Part shown: one piece after another, positions 52,116 through 60,747 of the stretch | Layout of the letters: each line of letters starts with the position of its first letter | How positions within the stretch are numbered: position 1 is the first letter of the stretch | Translations under genes and position numbers: made by a program | Notes under the pieces: model-generated | What the model was told of the DNA's origin: nothing | Database searches by the model: none | What the model saw: only the letters and a program-made list of their open reading frames with translations | DNA from: JAJDUF01 sp965238265 | Lineage (GTDB): Bacteria > Chloroflexota > UBA11872 > UBA12225 > JAJDUF01 | Length of the DNA stretch: 64,000 nt | Direction of reading: 5' to 3' | Assembly: GCA_965238265.1 (NCBI GenBank) | Contig: OZ250185.1 | Location: 2,852,001-2,916,000, forward strand

Positions 52116-54523
52116 ATGTCCCTAGACTTAAGACCACTGAGGAACACGTTACCTCGCCTGACCCCGCTACTCGCCGTGATCGCAGCCATCACGGTCTTCT
52201 ACAGCGAGGCCCTAGGCACTCCACTCAGCGTACAGGCCATGCTCACGGATGAAGATGTCGCGTCGACGTTTCGGCCAGTTCTGCTAGAGCAGTTCGAGTA
52301 CGTCCACCGGTTTGGGGACATGCCCCGCTGGACTGACCGGCGCGGATTCGGTCAGTCTCAACTCCTTAATCCATTTTACGGAACCTTCTATGCTCCGCGA
52401 TTGAGGGAGATTGATGAAATCCTGGGGCTAGCGCTGAGACTCGCTTCTCGTGCCGAGGAAGCAGCAGATTGGCTTGTCTGGGGACACTCAGTCATCGCAG
52501 CGTTGGCAGCTATGGCGCTTGCCCGGCACTACCGAATCAGCCCCTGGGCTGCCGCCCTCGCGGGTATTCTCTTTACTCTCGGCCACCTCCCTGTCCGTTG
52601 GGCACCGCTCTTCCACGCCCCGATACATTTCGCCACCTACCCGCTTTCCATACTAGGGACGGAGTTGATCTGGAGCGGTCGTAGTCGCCTCGGGGTGCCT
52701 CTCTTGGCTCTGAGTCTTGGTGCATCCGGTACGGGCACTCACCTGCAGAATACGCATATGGTAATTCAAATAGTATTTGTCCTCGCCATCTACCGACTCG
52801 TGACTATTGACGTACCAGTTAGGGAACGGCAACGGCGCCTTCTGCTCTCAATAGCAGCTCTAGCGCTAGGGATAGTTATCATGGCGCCTGCCTTGGTGCC
52901 ATTCGTCTTCGAGCAGGATAACGCTATGGAAACGCGGCAAGAGACGATCTACGAGGCCGTGGCAGGAATGAATCGCGACTCACTGCTGACGCACATTGAT
53001 CCCGGTGCTGGGGGTATCAACGACAGCGTCTATATGGGGCCTTTGATGCCGGTCCTCGTCTTAGTAGGGATTGCTGTGAGTGTCCGCCATAAGCGATTAG
53101 CTTTCCTGCCTCTGCTTTTGGCGCTTGCCCTCCTGGCGGGCTTCAAGACACCGCTCTTGGAGGTCCTTTGGCACCTCGTGCCGGGCTGGAGTGTACTTTC
53201 CAACGTTCAGCGGGTGTCGTTCGTCACTGTCCTCCCTGTGGCCATGCTCGCTGCACTCGGGGCTGACTGGTTGGCTGATCCACAGAGAAGGAGGGGCACT
53301 GTAGTTGCCTTCGCGGCGGCGGGGACTATGAGCCTGGTGTACTGGCTGCTACGGTCGAGGGAGCTTGGTCAGGCACCAAGTTTCGAGTTCTGGCAAGCCT
53401 CTATCGAAGTCCTGATCATCGCCGTAGTGCTGCATCGTGCCGGCACCCGTCGCGACCGCAAATCCCGCGGTCCGTCCTTCCCGCTTGTGGGATTGGCCTT
53501 TGTCCTGAGCTTCTTAACTCTGTGGGAGGGACGCACTATGGGTTGGCGGCCAGTTCCGGACGCCCCTCCACCCCAATATCGGGACATGCTTGCGTTAGTC
53601 CGTGCCCAGAACGACCGGAGCGGTCGCTGGACGTCCTTCGCTTTGGACTACGGTCAGGCTAAACCCAATGCGTTCTTGGAAGTGCCAGGGCGGTGGCTTG
53701 ACACCTACGAGAGCTTTGTAACCAAGGAGTTCTTCACCTATTGGCGCATGCTCACCGGAGCGACGCGCTATGATCACCCCACGGGGCTTGGGGGGCTGTG
53801 GTACCAGCACCTGGGCGATGATCCAGCGCCGCATCCGAACTTGGTCAATGCAGCGGGTATCTCGCGAATTCTGTCTTCAGACAGCCGCGTGGCCGAAGCG
53901 CACACCCTAGGCTGGACTATCTTGGCGCGCCGCGGGAACCTGCTCGCCTATGACAATCCGAACGCTTTCCCTTTGGCCTATCTATCCCGGCGATGGGAGA
54001 GTGTACCCGGTGACACAACTGCCGCGATAGCACGGCTGGCTGCCGTAAGGGATGCAACGTTTCGCAGCCACACCGATTACATTACGGGTGCCGTCGAAGT
54101 AGCAAGTCCCGGTGGTGATCCATTCCAGCGCAGGTGATGCGGCGTGGAGCCGAGGAGGTCCGGGTAAGTGTCATTGAGGCTGTGCGATCACCGGCGATTG
54201 CAGTGTTGCTAGATAGCCACCACTCAGATTGGAAGGCCTACGTGCATGGCACTCCACGCCCGCTGCTTCGGATCAATGGGGTGTTTCGAGGAGTTCTTCT
54301 CCAGCCGGGTGAGACTCGAGTAACGTTCCAGTACGAACCCAGATGGGTGCCTTGGCTACAGGCTATCGCCAGCATATCGGCCGTTCTCCTGAGCTTACAA
54401 TTGTTGCCGGTCGAATGGTGGCGCTGGCTTAGAGTGAAGGTACGGACATGGAGCTACCTGTTTTACAACCGCAGTGTTAGAGTGACCAAGCTACTATTTA
54501 CGCAGGGTATCGGCTGTGTCTAG
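52116..54523 (+). pseudogene. YfhO-like membrane protein, split in two frames
   Basis: A polytopic membrane protein of the YfhO kind (bacterial GT-C-like, linked to lipoteichoic or glycolipid glycosylation). The first frame (52116-54137) has an early luminal DEDVASTFRPVLLEQFEYVHRFGDMPRWTDRRGFGQSQL loop and about twelve membrane segments but stops before the expected C-terminal luminal end. That end is in the next frame (54134-54523): VLLDSHHSDWKAYVHGTPRPLLRINGVFRGVLLQPGETRVTFQYEP. The two overlap by 4 nt. It is probably one frameshifted gene; a natural two-gene fission is the alternative. Confidence 0.7.
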
Positions 54524-54550
54524 GCTGGATCAATTGGCAGGGTGACAGCT

Positions 54551-55618
54551 ATGAGCGTATCGGACCGGTTGCGGGTGGTGGTCTTCAGCGGTTGTGGACA
54601 TGGGGTCATCGCGCAGACGCTGGCGGTACACCCGCGGTTCGAGGTGGTCGCGGTGGCTGACGATGACGACCTCCCCGATCAGCAGCACCGGCGCAACGAG
54701 GGCATGGCCCGGAGCCTCGGCGTCCCCTACTGCCGCGACGTCGCGGCGGCCGTCCGGCGGTTCCGCCCACGGGTGGCCTGTGTCTCCCCGGAGATCGAGC
54801 GGGCTGCCGATCTCAGTGTGCAGGCTGCCGCCGCCGGCCTCCACATCATTCAAGACAAGCCGATGGCGTCGAGCGTCGAGGAGTGTGACCGGATCGTCGC
54901 GGCGGTTGAGCAAGCCGACGTGCGGTATGCGTTGTGGAACCGCAACACGTTTCCGGCCATCGAGCACACCCGCCGCCTGCTCGCGGCCGGCGCTATCGGC
55001 GAACCGACGGCTATCCACGTTGACTTCTACTTCGCCAAGGATGCCGGTGTGCTGATCGACTCCGACGCGCCGGAGGAGGTACCGGCCGACTGGCGCGGCC
55101 ACGGCGAGCTGACGGTCGAGGGTATCTATCCGCTCGCTTACATCCGCTATCTCCTGGGCGTCGAGGTGCAGCGCGTGTTTGCGCGGACAACGGCGCACTT
55201 CTTCCGCAAGTACGCCGACCGGGGCCTGGAGGACCTGGCGACCGTGACCCTGGAGCTAGAGCGGGGGATCGTCGGATCGCTGTGCATCGGCCGGATCGGT
55301 CGGGCCAGCCACGCCAACCTCGGCGAGCTGAAGCTGCACATCATGGGTTCGACCGGTGCCCTCGTCGTCTCCGAGCCGAGGCCGGAGATCGCCGTGTATA
55401 CTCGCGGCCTCGAGCCGAGCGATTATCGCCATCGGCGCATCGGCGTGTACTATGAGCGCCGGCTGCTGGACGACTTTGCACGCGCGATTGATACCGGCAG
55501 CGATACGATGTTGAGCGCGCGCGCCGGCCGGGCTATCGTGGCGACTGTGAACGCGGCCCTCGAATCCGGTCGGACGGGACAGACGGTCAGGGTGCCAACC
55601 GGCCGGCACAGTGGTTAG
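54551..55618 (+). CDS. Gfo/Idh/MocA family oxidoreductase
   Basis: A second member of the family. The start motif is VVVFSGCGHGVIAQTL, so the glycine-rich loop is GCGHG rather than GxGxxG(A). QDKPMASSVEEC replaces the EKP motif (KP kept), and VEGIYPLAYIRYLLGVE is the second-domain patch. The glycine loop variant may shift cofactor preference. The ATG at 54551 is preferred over one 9 nt upstream. Confidence 0.85.
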   Translation: MSVSDRLRVVVFSGCGHGVIAQTLAVHPRFEVVAVADDDDLPDQQHRRNEGMARSLGVPYCRDVAAAVRRFRPRVACVSPEIERAADLSVQAAAAGLHIIQDKPMASSVEECDRIVAAVEQADVRYALWNRNTFPAIEHTRRLLAAGAIGEPTAIHVDFYFAKDAGVLIDSDAPEEVPADWRGHGELTVEGIYPLAYIRYLLGVEVQRVFARTTAHFFRKYADRGLEDLATVTLELERGIVGSLCIGRIGRASHANLGELKLHIMGSTGALVVSEPRPEIAVYTRGLEPSDYRHRRIGVYYERRLLDDFARAIDTGSDTMLSARAGRAIVATVNAALESGRTGQTVRVPTGRHSG

Positions 55619-55620
55619 CA

Positions 55621-55641
55621 GAGGGGGCCGGGGGGTGAGGA
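55621..55641. repeat. R4 repeat fragment
   Basis: AGAGGGGGCCGGGGGGTGAGG, the inverse of the R4 start at 32347 and 41844. Confidence 0.65.
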
Positions 55642-55680
55642 CGATGAGGCGGCACAGTCTGGGAGCATGAGGCGCCAGGT

Positions 55681-56709
55681 ATGATTCCGCTGCCGGTAGC
55701 GGCCTGGTTGTGGCGCCGCCTGGGCTGGGGGCTACTCATCCTGGTGGGATGGGTCATGGTGAGCACGCTAGGATACCTGCTCATCGAGCGCTGGTCCTGG
55801 TTCGACTCGCTCTATATGACGATCATCACGGTCTTTACGATTGGCTTTGAGGAAGTACACCCCCTCACCGAAGCCGGTCGCGCCTGGACACTGGTTGTCA
55901 TTGCCGTTGGGGTGATGATCGTAGCGGCAGGAGGCTCCTATCTTGCGGCGGATTTCTCCAGTGGTGAGCTGGGGCGCTTGTGGCAGGAGAGCACATTGAA
56001 CCGAAACTTGAACCGGCTGCGCGATCACTACATTGTGTGTGGTCTCGGTCGAGTTGGCTGGCAGATTGTCTTGCGGCTACGGCACGAGCAGCACTCCTTC
56101 TGCACTATCGAAATCACCGACCGGCATCTCGACGAGCTGGAAGCCTGGGGCATCCCGCATCAGGTAGCGGATGTCACGGATGAGGAGGTCCTACGGCGCG
56201 CTGGCATCGAGCGAGCACAAGGCTTGGTCGCGGCGGCCGATAGCGACGCGGTTAATCTCCTGGTGGTAGTCTCGGCCCGGAGCTTGGCCCCGCAGCTCAA
56301 TATCGTGACGCGGGTGGAAGACCCGGCCAACGAGGCCAAGCTGCTGCGCGTCGGTGCCAATCGGGTGCTTTCGCCCACGGTCCGCGCTGGCCAGCGTATG
56401 GCGCAAATGCTGACCCGTCCAACCGTCGTCGAATATCTCGATACGTTGCTGTACCGAGATGGCGAGGCGCTGCCCTTCGTCATCGAAGAGATAGAGCTGG
56501 CCGCGACGGGCACGCTCTGCAATCGCCCCATCGCCCATATTGATGCCGAGTACCCGCACAGTCGCGGTCCCACCATCTTGGCCGTCAAGCCGGCGGGAAA
56601 GGACTTAATCCTGCACCCGCGCGGCACGCAGCAGCTGCGTAGCGGGGACCTCATCATCGCGGCGGGCCAGCCGGAAGAGCTAGCCCAGCTGGCCGACTTG
56701 TGTAGTTGA
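55681..56709 (+). CDS. Potassium-channel-like protein with TrkA-N and TrkA-C domains
   Basis: Two membrane helices flank a pore loop, then a TrkA-N Rossmann domain (DHYIVCGLGRVGWQIVLRL) and a C-terminal TrkA-C domain (ELAATGTLCNRPIAHIDAEYPHSRGPTILAVKP, ending SGDLIIAAGQPEEL). The layout is that of a ligand-gated RCK channel like MthK. The filter reads TIGFEEVHP (53-61) where the usual form is T(V/I)GYG or TVGFGEVHP; the second glycine is Glu. So conduction or selectivity is doubtful. Confidence 0.85.
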   Translation: MIPLPVAAWLWRRLGWGLLILVGWVMVSTLGYLLIERWSWFDSLYMTIITVFTIGFEEVHPLTEAGRAWTLVVIAVGVMIVAAGGSYLAADFSSGELGRLWQESTLNRNLNRLRDHYIVCGLGRVGWQIVLRLRHEQHSFCTIEITDRHLDELEAWGIPHQVADVTDEEVLRRAGIERAQGLVAAADSDAVNLLVVVSARSLAPQLNIVTRVEDPANEAKLLRVGANRVLSPTVRAGQRMAQMLTRPTVVEYLDTLLYRDGEALPFVIEEIELAATGTLCNRPIAHIDAEYPHSRGPTILAVKPAGKDLILHPRGTQQLRSGDLIIAAGQPEELAQLADLCS

Positions 56710-56760
56710 GTGTATTGGTAGCCGCTATCATTAGCCCTGGACTAGCACGCACAGGGAGCC

Positions 56761-57516
56761 GTGGTGAAGTTATCCATCCTGATCCCGGTCTACAACGAGA
56801 GCGCCTCTATCGAGACTCTGCTGCGTCGTGTTGCGGCCGTTGACCTCGCGGTAGCCGATCCCGTGGCCCTCACGCCAGCCGGCAGCGGCGCTGGAGGCGC
56901 CACTGGCACGGGGTCGGCGCTCATCGAGCGAGAGATCATCGCCGTTAACGACTCCTCGACCGATGGCACGGGGAAAATCCTCACCCGTCTGGAAAGCGAG
57001 CCGTTGCCGGACTTGCAGGTTGTCCATCATCAACGCAATCAAGGCAAAGGCGCCGCCATCCGCACGGCATTGGCCGTCTCCACCGGCGACTATGTCATCA
57101 TCCAAGACGCCGACCTGGAGTACGATCCCGCAGACTATCCCCGGCTACTCGCGCCGATCCTCGCCGGACAGGCGCAATTGACGTATGGCGTGCGGTCGTT
57201 TGCCGGGCAGAAGCCGCTCTTGCGTTGGGGCAACTGGTTCCTCACTTGGGTCACAAACCTGCTCTTCGGCACCCGGCTCCACGATATGGAGACCTGCTAT
57301 AAGCTCTTGCCCGGTGATCTCTTCCGCACCCTCGATCTGGAGTGTAATCGCTTCGATATGGAGCCGGAGATTACGGCTAAGGTGCTGCGCCGCGGCTACC
57401 ATATTCACGAGGTCCCTATCAGCTACAAGCCGCGGGGCGCGAAGAAGCTATCTCCTTGGCGAGACGGTCTGCCGGCCTTGTGGGCGCTGCTCAAGTACCG
57501 CTGGCAGAAGCTGTGA
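56761..57516 (+). CDS. Glycosyltransferase family 2, polyprenyl-phosphate mannosyltransferase-like
   Basis: A DPM1-like GT2 enzyme. LSILIPVYNESASIETLL starts the fold, NDSSTDGT is the nucleotide site, QNQGKGAAIRTALAVSTGDYVIIQDADLEY holds the DxD metal motif, and GTRLHDMETCYKLLPGDLF is typical of polyprenyl-phosphate sugar transferases. About 20 extra Gly/Ala residues (GSGAGGATGTG) interrupt the first domain. There are no membrane helices. It may make the lipid-linked sugar donor for GT-C enzymes such as the AftB- and YfhO-like proteins in this window. Confidence 0.9.
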   Translation: MVKLSILIPVYNESASIETLLRRVAAVDLAVADPVALTPAGSGAGGATGTGSALIEREIIAVNDSSTDGTGKILTRLESEPLPDLQVVHHQRNQGKGAAIRTALAVSTGDYVIIQDADLEYDPADYPRLLAPILAGQAQLTYGVRSFAGQKPLLRWGNWFLTWVTNLLFGTRLHDMETCYKLLPGDLFRTLDLECNRFDMEPEITAKVLRRGYHIHEVPISYKPRGAKKLSPWRDGLPALWALLKYRWQKL

Positions 57517-57578
57517 TACCGTGCAGCGCACTAGATATACGGATACCGGGACGCACATGGACGAAGGGACGTAGTCTG

Positions 57579-57602
57579 GGCCCAGAGTCGTTGCTCTGGG
57601 CC
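57579..57602 (+). promoter_or_regulatory. Strong hairpin in the leader of the flavin reductase gene
   Basis: GGCCCAGAG and CTCTGGGCC form a perfect 9-bp stem with a six-base loop, just before the GGGAGGGGG ribosome site. The 5' arm is itself part of a palindrome (TCTGGGCCCAGA), so alternative folding is possible. It could be a terminator of the GT2 gene or control flavin reductase translation. Confidence 0.5.
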
Positions 57603-57615
57603 GGGAGGGGGCACT

Positions 57616-58236
57616 ATGGAACTCGATCCGGCGGCTTTATCGCCCCGTGAAGCGTACCAATTACTGATCACATCAATCGTGCCGCGCCCCATCGCCTTTG
57701 TGTCCACAATCAGCCCCCAAGGCCGGACCAATGCCGCGCCCTTCAGCTTCTTCACCGCGCTCAACGCGCAACCGGTCCTGTTGGCCTTCTCCGTCATCTC
57801 CCCTGGTGGTGTGGAGAAGGATACGCTGCGGAATATCAGAGCGACTCGTGATTTCGTGATCAACATCGTCAGTGAAGACTTGGCCGATGCGATGAATACG
57901 GCCTCCGGCGATTTTGCAGCGGATGTGAGTGAGATCGAGCTGACCAGCTTGACCGCGATGCCGAGTGTGAAGGTCAGAGCACCTTGGATCGCCGAGTCAC
58001 CCGTCAGTATGGAATGCCGGCTGACTCAGGTCATCGAGATTTCGGACTCCTTCGTGAGCATCATTATGGGCGAGGCGGTGCTCTTCCACATCCGTGACGG
58101 GATCTACAGTGGGGGCCGCTTGGACGAGATGCAAGTGCGCGCCATCGGCGCCCTCGGGACGAACAGCTACTGCCGTTCCGATGCGACCTTTGGGCTGGTA
58201 CGTCCCAGCATCCGCCCACCGGAGCCTTCCCGTTAG
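57616..58236 (+). CDS. Flavin reductase family protein
   Basis: FMN-binding split-barrel protein. PRPIAFVSTIS and NAAPFSFFTALNAQPVLLAFSVI are typical, with DTLRNIRATRDFVINIV further on and a substrate loop with a conserved EMQVRAIGALGTNSYCR. Members supply reduced flavin to monooxygenases or act on small molecules. A good ribosome site is present. Partner enzyme not identified. Confidence 0.9.
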   Translation: MELDPAALSPREAYQLLITSIVPRPIAFVSTISPQGRTNAAPFSFFTALNAQPVLLAFSVISPGGVEKDTLRNIRATRDFVINIVSEDLADAMNTASGDFAADVSEIELTSLTAMPSVKVRAPWIAESPVSMECRLTQVIEISDSFVSIIMGEAVLFHIRDGIYSGGRLDEMQVRAIGALGTNSYCRSDATFGLVRPSIRPPEPSR

Positions 58237-58265
58237 GCGCTGCACTGGGCGCTGCCGGCCTGGTC

Positions 58266-59837
58266 CTACCACTCGACCAGCTCGGCGCCGATGGCCTGGA
58301 CGACGGCCTCACCCTTAGCCAACGTCTCCCGATACTCCGCTTCCGGGTCGGAGTCGGCAACGACCGCGCCGCCTACTTGCAAGTACATGCGGCCCTCGCG
58401 GACGACGAGCGTGCGAATCGCGATGCTGGTATCCATGTCGCCCGTGAAGCTGAGATAGCCGATAGCGCCGCAATAGACGCCGCGCCGCACCGGCTCCAGC
58501 TCCTCGATGATCGCCATGGCCCTGATCTTCGGACAACCCGTGACCGATCCACCCGGAAAGCAGGCCCGGAGCAGGTCCACCGACGTAAGCTCCGGGCGTA
58601 CCGTTCCGCGCACGGTACTCACGAGGTGCCAGACACTCGCGTATCCTTCCAGCCCGAACAGCTCCGGCACCTGGATCGTACCCACTTGGCAGACTTTGCC
58701 GAGGTCATTACGTAGGAGGTCCACGATCATCAGGTTCTCGGCGCGATCTTTCCCGCTCCTGGCGAGCTGCTGGGCCAAGGCGCGATCTTGGCTCGCGGTC
58801 ACACCGCGCGGCCGGGTGCCCTTGATCGGCCGCGTCTCGACCTTGCGCCCCTCGCAGCGCAGGAATCGCTCCGGTGAGGCGCTGAGTACCGTACAGTCGT
58901 CGAGTGCGAGGTAGGCGCCATACGGCACCGGCGAGGCCGCTCGCAGGCGCTCATACAGCGGCCAGGTGGGCCCGGCCCAGTCACCCTCCAGCCGATGCGA
59001 GAGATTGACCTGATAGATGTCGCCAGCCGCAATGTACTCTTTGGCGCGATGCACCTGCGCGAGGTAGGCGGTGCGTCCGACGTTGGAGCGGAGCCGGACG
59101 CTGGCTAGGGCGCCGTTGGCGGGCGGTGGTGGCCCGGTCCGGACCAGGTAGGCTTGCAGTTCGCGCCACCGCTCGCGGGCCGCCGCTGCGCTCCCACGCG
59201 GCAACCCGGTGCTGATGAGCCACTGTTGCCCGGTGCGGTAATCGGCGGCGAGCACCCAATCGTAGAAACCCACGTGGAGGTCGGGCGCTCCCTCATCTCT
59301 AGCGCTGGCCGGCCAGCGTTCGAACCGCCGGCCGAGATCGTATCCGAAGTAGCCGATGGCGCCGCCGAGCAGTGCCGGTAGCCCCGGCTGTCGCGGGACT
59401 GCGTAGCGCCGCAGCAGTCGTTCGAGCAGGATGGGGGAATCGGTGGCAACCGTCACGGTGCCACCCGGTCCGGTCAGCTCGCTGCGTCGGCCACGACTGC
59501 GTAAGACGAGGAACGGGTCGGCGCTGACATACGAGCAACGGCCGGTGGTAGTAGCGCCAGAGCTGTGGTCCAGCAGCACAAGCTGTCGCCGGTCGAGGAG
59601 GCGGGCCGCTGCTTGCGCGGGGCTGATCGCTACCGGGCCGGCGACCGGCGTTACGTCACCCGTCGGAGACGCCAAGCCGATACGCGCGAGCAGCTGATCC
59701 AACTCATCGTCCGGGGTGGCGGCGCCGCCGGAGATTGGCGTTGCCCACCCGGCGCCGGCCGCTCCTCCATGCGGCCGGCGCGTGCGTACCTGGGATGTAA
59801 CCACCGCGAGTCCGCCTCCCTGCGGGCAGTATGTCAT
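58266..59837 (-). CDS. pabB: Aminodeoxychorismate synthase component I
   Basis: Chorismate-using enzyme of folate synthesis. The motif PIKGTRPRG with the PabB-type lysine (TrpE has alanine there), LMIVDLLRNDLGKVC, FPGGSVTGCPKIRAMAIIEELEP and YLSFTGDMDTSIAIRT are all in place. The N-terminal domain is longer than usual by about 50 residues. No pabA or pabC gene is in the window. It is divergent from the Uma2 gene. Confidence 0.9.
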   Translation of the reverse strand: MTYCPQGGGLAVVTSQVRTRRPHGGAAGAGWATPISGGAATPDDELDQLLARIGLASPTGDVTPVAGPVAISPAQAAARLLDRRQLVLLDHSSGATTTGRCSYVSADPFLVLRSRGRRSELTGPGGTVTVATDSPILLERLLRRYAVPRQPGLPALLGGAIGYFGYDLGRRFERWPASARDEGAPDLHVGFYDWVLAADYRTGQQWLISTGLPRGSAAAARERWRELQAYLVRTGPPPPANGALASVRLRSNVGRTAYLAQVHRAKEYIAAGDIYQVNLSHRLEGDWAGPTWPLYERLRAASPVPYGAYLALDDCTVLSASPERFLRCEGRKVETRPIKGTRPRGVTASQDRALAQQLARSGKDRAENLMIVDLLRNDLGKVCQVGTIQVPELFGLEGYASVWHLVSTVRGTVRPELTSVDLLRACFPGGSVTGCPKIRAMAIIEELEPVRRGVYCGAIGYLSFTGDMDTSIAIRTLVVREGRMYLQVGGAVVADSDPEAEYRETLAKGEAVVQAIGAELVEW

Positions 59838-59948
59838 ACCCGGCGCTGTCGAGTGTACGGACGGGAGACCGGCCGCCAGACGAGCCGCCCGCGGCCCGTG
59901 CTACAGTGAAGCGGTACGGCACGACAGGTGCGACGATGCAGGAGAGCA

Positions 59949-60716
59949 ATGATGGTGACGCCGACACCAGCGCCAGCCGTAGTGGAAGTCTTCTATCCCG
60001 AGTCCGACGGACAACCCATGGCTGAGACCGATGTCCACCGCGACCTGATGATCGAGCTAATTGCCATGCTGCGGGAGTATTTCCGCGATGATCCGCACGT
60101 CTATATCAGTGGCAACCTGTTCCTCTACTACGAGGAAGGCAATCCCCGGCGGGCGGTTGCGCCCGATGTCTTTGTGGTCAAGGGTATTCCCCGCCACCGC
60201 CGGCGCATCTACAAGCTGTGGGAAGAAGGTCTACCCCCGGATGTCGTCTTCGAGGTGACTTCACCCAGCACCCGTGGCGAAGACCTCCGCAGCAAGCACG
60301 ACCTCTACGAGCGGCTGGGTGTGGCCGAGTATTTCCTGTTCGATCCGCTCGACGAGTATCTGCGGCCGCCGTTGCAGGGCTATCGGTTGCGCCAGGGCCG
60401 CTACCGGCCGCTTCGGCCCGCGGAAGATGGCGCGCTGCGGAGTGGCGTGCTGGGGCTGACGCTGCACCCGCGGGGCGAGCGGCTGCGCCTGTTCGCCCCG
60501 GAGAGCCAGCGGTGGCTGCCCACCCCGCAGGAAGAGACGGCGGCGCGGCGCGCGGCGGAGGCCCGGGCCGCGGTAGCGGAGGCTCGTGAGGCAGCCGAGG
60601 CGGGTGCGCGGCAGGCGGCCGAAGCTCAGGTGACGGCCGAGGCGAGCGCACGGCAGGCGGCCGAGGCGGAGTTGGCCCGGCTCCGGGCGCTGCTCGACGA
60701 ACGCCGCCAGCCCTAA
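59949..60716 (+). CDS. Uma2 family endonuclease-like protein with Ala/Glu-rich tail
   Basis: The first 190 residues match the Uma2 (DUF820) PD-(D/E)XK-like domain: GNLFLYYEEGNPRRAVAPDVFVV, LPPDVVFEVTSPST, then DLRSKHDLYERLGVAEYFLFDP. The DVFVV, EVTSPST and K residues supply the catalytic triad. The last 60 residues are an Ala/Glu/Arg coiled coil with repeats (ARQAAEA...). Uma2 genes are abundant in cyanobacteria and Chloroflexota and poorly understood; a nuclease role is inferred. The ATG at 59949 follows AGGAG. Confidence 0.88.
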   Translation: MMVTPTPAPAVVEVFYPESDGQPMAETDVHRDLMIELIAMLREYFRDDPHVYISGNLFLYYEEGNPRRAVAPDVFVVKGIPRHRRRIYKLWEEGLPPDVVFEVTSPSTRGEDLRSKHDLYERLGVAEYFLFDPLDEYLRPPLQGYRLRQGRYRPLRPAEDGALRSGVLGLTLHPRGERLRLFAPESQRWLPTPQEETAARRAAEARAAVAEAREAAEAGARQAAEAQVTAEASARQAAEAELARLRALLDERRQP

Positions 60717-60747
60717 TCAGTAGCCCGGCTACGTACCCAACGGAGCG

